This document shows positions 61,829 to 64,000 of a stretch of 64,000 bases of DNA, piece by piece; position 1 is the stretch's first letter; every line of letters begins with the position of its first letter. The stretch is taken from assembly GCF_032911445.1 (NCBI RefSeq), contig NZ_JAWJEJ010000001.1, positions 1,116,001-1,180,000 of the forward strand, in the 5' to 3' direction. This stretch comes from Sphingomonas sp. HF-S4 (GTDB lineage: Bacteria; Pseudomonadota; Alphaproteobacteria; Sphingomonadales; Sphingomonadaceae). The position numbers and the translations under genes are program-made. A model generated the notes under the pieces. It saw nothing but the letters and a program-made list of their open reading frames with translations. It was not told the origin of the DNA and ran no database searches.

Positions 61829-64000
61829 TGCCGCTGCCTGCCCCCCGCATCGACGATCGCGACTATCGCGCGCTGGTCGAGGAGACGCTCGCCCGCGTTC
61901 CCGTCCACACGCCCGAATGGACCAATTTCAATCCGTCCGATCCGGGGGTGACGATCGTCCAGCTGTTCGCGTTCCTGACCGAGAATCTGATCTATCGCGC
62001 GAACCTGATCCCCGAGCGCAACCGGGCGAAGTTCCTGCAATTGCTCGGCATCCCGCTGCGTACTGCGAGCGAGGCGCGCGGGCTGGTGGCGTTCGCGAAC
62101 GAGAAGGGTGCGCTCGCGACCCAGACGATCCAGCGCGACTTCGAGCTGCTCGCAGGCGCAATGCCGTTCCGCACGGTGACCGGGCTCGACGTGCTGCCGG
62201 TCGAGGCCAAGCTGTTCGTCAAGCGGCCGGTGGCGAACCCGGCGCCCGAGCTACGGAAATATTACGAGCTGCTCTACGCCTCGTACGGCGCGACGCTGCC
62301 GGCGCAGCTCACGCTCTACCAGAGCGCGCCGTTCGATCCGGCGCAGGGGCCGCTCGACTTGGCCGAGACGATCGATCGGACGCTGTGGATCGCGCTGGTC
62401 GCGCGGAAGGACGACCTTGCCGCGACCGACGACCCGACCAAGCTGGTGCGCGAGGCGATTGCGGGGCGGAACCTTTCGCTCGGGCTGGCGCCGGCCGAGG
62501 ATGTCGAGCAGCTGGCTATCCCCGTGGGCGGGGCGACGACGGCGCCGGCGGACCTGCTGCGCTACGACATCGCCCGGCCGGCGGCGAACGGCGAGCTGCT
62601 GTTCGTCAATGGGCGGCCGGCGCCCGACTGGCGGGCGCTCGATGCGCGGGCGGACTTCGATCCGTCGCGCGAGGTGGGGGTGGTCGAGATCGGGCTGCCC
62701 GAGGCCGATGCGCTCCGGTTGTGGAACAACCTCGATCCGTTCGAGGCGGGGGTGGGCGAATTGCCCCCGGCGATCGACGACAGCGCGATCGCCGAGACGC
62801 TGGTCACCTGGATCCGCGTGCGCGCCTCGTCGGCGGCGGAGGTGCGGCTGCGCTGGGCGGGGATCAATGCGGTCGGCGTGCGCCAGTTCGAGACGATCCG
62901 CGCCGAGCGCCTAGCCGACGGCGACGGCAGCCCCGACCAGGTCCGCCAGCTCGCCAAGGCGCCGGTGCTCGAGAACAGCGTCGCGATCGTCAGCGTGTCG
63001 CCCGAAGGGACCGAGACCGAATGGAGCGCGATCGACGATCTGCTCGCCGCCGCGCCCGAGGTGCCCATACCGGGCGCGAGCCAGCAGCTCGGCCCGGCGA
63101 CGTCGTTCCGCGTCGATGCCGAGGCCGGGGTGGTCAGCTTCGGCGACGGGCTGGCGGGGCGGCGGCCCGGCGCCGACGAGCGGCTCTATGCGCGATACGA
63201 GTATAGCGAGGGGCAGGAAGGCAATGTCGGCCCCCATGCGCTCAAGGCCGGTCCGCTGGCACCCGGCGGCTTCACCGCGACCAATCCGATCGCGACCTGG
63301 GGCGGCACCGACGCCGAGAGCGTGCGATCGGGCGAGAAGCAGGTGCAGCGGATGCTCCAGCACCGCGACCGGCTGGTCACCGAGGCCGATTTCCGCAGCA
63401 TCGCCTGGCGCACGCCGGGCGTGTCGATCGGACGGATCGACGTGCTCCCGGCCTGGCATCCCGACCTCGCCCCTGGCGCGATCGGCACCGTGCCCGGCGT
63501 GGTGACGCTGCTCGTCGCCCCGCGCAACGATCCCGAGCACCCCGCCGCGCCGCGCCCCGACGCACCGTTTCTCGACGCGCTGTGCGCCTATCTCGATCCG
63601 CGCCGGCTGGTGACCACCGAGTTGGTGCTGCGCGGGCCGGCGTACAAAAGGATCTGGGTGTCGGTGGGGATCGAAGTCGGCGGCGGCTATACGATCGCCG
63701 AGGTGGCCGACGCCGTTAAGGCGCGGCTGCGCGCCTATCTGAGCCCGCTGCCTCCCGAGGACAGCGACTTCTCGACCACCGAGGGCCCGCTCTACGGCCC
63801 CGCGACCGATCCGGCGCTGCGCGGCTGGCCGCTCGGTCGCCCGGTCCATGCCCGCGCACTGATGGCCGAGGCGGCGCGCGTGCCCGGCGTGGTCGAAGTC
63901 GCCGACATCCAGCTCGCGCTCGACACCGGCGGCAAGATGGACGCGGTGCCCATCACCGGGATCGAGCTTCCCGAGCTGGCCGGCATCTCGGTGGTCGGCG
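61828..64000 (+). CDS. CIS baseplate protein J-like (gp6/Pvc11-like), truncated by window end
   Basis: An open frame from ATG 61828 to the window end (at least 724 codons; no stop seen). It begins MPLPAPRIDDRDYRALVEET and has WTNFNPSDPGVTIVQLFAFL, LTENLIYRANLIPERNRAKF and LLGIPLRTASEARGLVAFAN, all strong gpJ/gp6 baseplate features. A later block reads VSFGDGLAGRRPGADERLYARYEYSEGQEGNVGP, then ADFRSIAWRTPGVSIGRIDV and, near the end, a PVHARALMAEAARVPGVVEVADI element. The reading continues to the right, where further baseplate, ATPase and tape-measure genes are expected. Confidence 0.92.
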   Translation, partial: MPLPAPRIDDRDYRALVEETLARVPVHTPEWTNFNPSDPGVTIVQLFAFLTENLIYRANLIPERNRAKFLQLLGIPLRTASEARGLVAFANEKGALATQTIQRDFELLAGAMPFRTVTGLDVLPVEAKLFVKRPVANPAPELRKYYELLYASYGATLPAQLTLYQSAPFDPAQGPLDLAETIDRTLWIALVARKDDLAATDDPTKLVREAIAGRNLSLGLAPAEDVEQLAIPVGGATTAPADLLRYDIARPAANGELLFVNGRPAPDWRALDARADFDPSREVGVVEIGLPEADALRLWNNLDPFEAGVGELPPAIDDSAIAETLVTWIRVRASSAAEVRLRWAGINAVGVRQFETIRAERLADGDGSPDQVRQLAKAPVLENSVAIVSVSPEGTETEWSAIDDLLAAAPEVPIPGASQQLGPATSFRVDAEAGVVSFGDGLAGRRPGADERLYARYEYSEGQEGNVGPHALKAGPLAPGGFTATNPIATWGGTDAESVRSGEKQVQRMLQHRDRLVTEADFRSIAWRTPGVSIGRIDVLPAWHPDLAPGAIGTVPGVVTLLVAPRNDPEHPAAPRPDAPFLDALCAYLDPRRLVTTELVLRGPAYKRIWVSVGIEVGGGYTIAEVADAVKARLRAYLSPLPPEDSDFSTTEGPLYGPATDPALRGWPLGRPVHARALMAEAARVPGVVEVADIQLALDTGGKMDAVPITGIELPELAGISVVG

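Noticed and set aside
49785..64000. Interpretation as an ordinary prophage or a T6SS
   Set aside because: DUF4255 cap, LysM adaptor, DUF5908-like protein and a split hub and spike are typical of CIS, and no capsid, terminase or TssJLM gene is visible; the region to the right is unseen.

Overview
The window looks like a chromosomal segment of a sphingomonad (Alphaproteobacteria, Sphingomonas-like). The DNA is GC-rich. The genes recA, dnaE, ispE and etf-QO read like alphaproteobacterial housekeeping genes. recA carries an alphaproteobacterial GTTC-N7-GTTC LexA box, and the gaps are studded with short G/C-rich palindromic repeats. I have run no database search, so family names come from reading motifs and overall protein architecture.

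Layout. Positions 1-12 kb: lolD (truncated by the window edge), glutathione peroxidase, dnaE (with a palindromic repeat inserted in frame), an acyl-CoA ligase, an M1 aminopeptidase, a PA0069-type radical SAM protein, and VOC and YbjN-like proteins. 12-22 kb: moaB, a soluble lytic transglycosylase and a cysteine-free uracil-DNA-glycosylase-like protein run leftward in overlapping order. ETF-QO, a TPR protein with ispE, recA and a glutathione S-transferase run rightward. tRNA-Arg(ACG) lies at 22.4 kb. 22-33 kb: secreted or lipoprotein genes, a PL10-like pectate lyase, an arginine-succinyltransferase group (M20 hydrolase, astA, astB), a DUF481 protein, rppH and a class II aldolase.

33-43.5 kb is a propionyl-CoA module. 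A PccR-like regulator diverges from pccB, a DUF1311 protein, methylmalonyl-CoA epimerase, enoyl-CoA hydratase, methylmalonyl-CoA mutase, bioB, a second DUF1311 protein and pccA. Most junctions overlap by 1-20 bases. bioB fits because PccA needs biotin. Together the enzymes convert propionyl-CoA to succinyl-CoA. 43.5-49.3 kb holds a Tat-exported GH29 fucosidase divergent from an AraC-type regulator, a Pit phosphate transporter with its DUF47 partner (fused in frame to a NUDIX domain), and a LuxR-type regulator.

From 49.8 kb to the right edge runs one dense operon for a phage-tail-like contractile injection system (CIS). It encodes a small receiver-like protein, a DUF4255 cap protein, a beta-rich accessory protein, sheath 1, tube 1, sheath 2 with an inserted FN3-like domain, tube 2, a LysM/tube-adaptor protein, a very small DUF5908-like protein, a gpD-type hub, a gpV-type spike, an unknown 684-residue protein with a hydrophobic C-terminus, a gp25 wedge and a gpJ-like baseplate protein cut by the window end. 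No capsid, terminase or integrase gene is seen here. Tape measure, AAA+ ATPase, tail fibre and cargo genes would be expected to the right. This is the most interesting region. A second theme is the repeat families, which sit at gene ends but also enter or abut coding sequence (dnaE, bioB, the mutase ribosome-binding site, the TPR gene start, an antitoxin-like gene).
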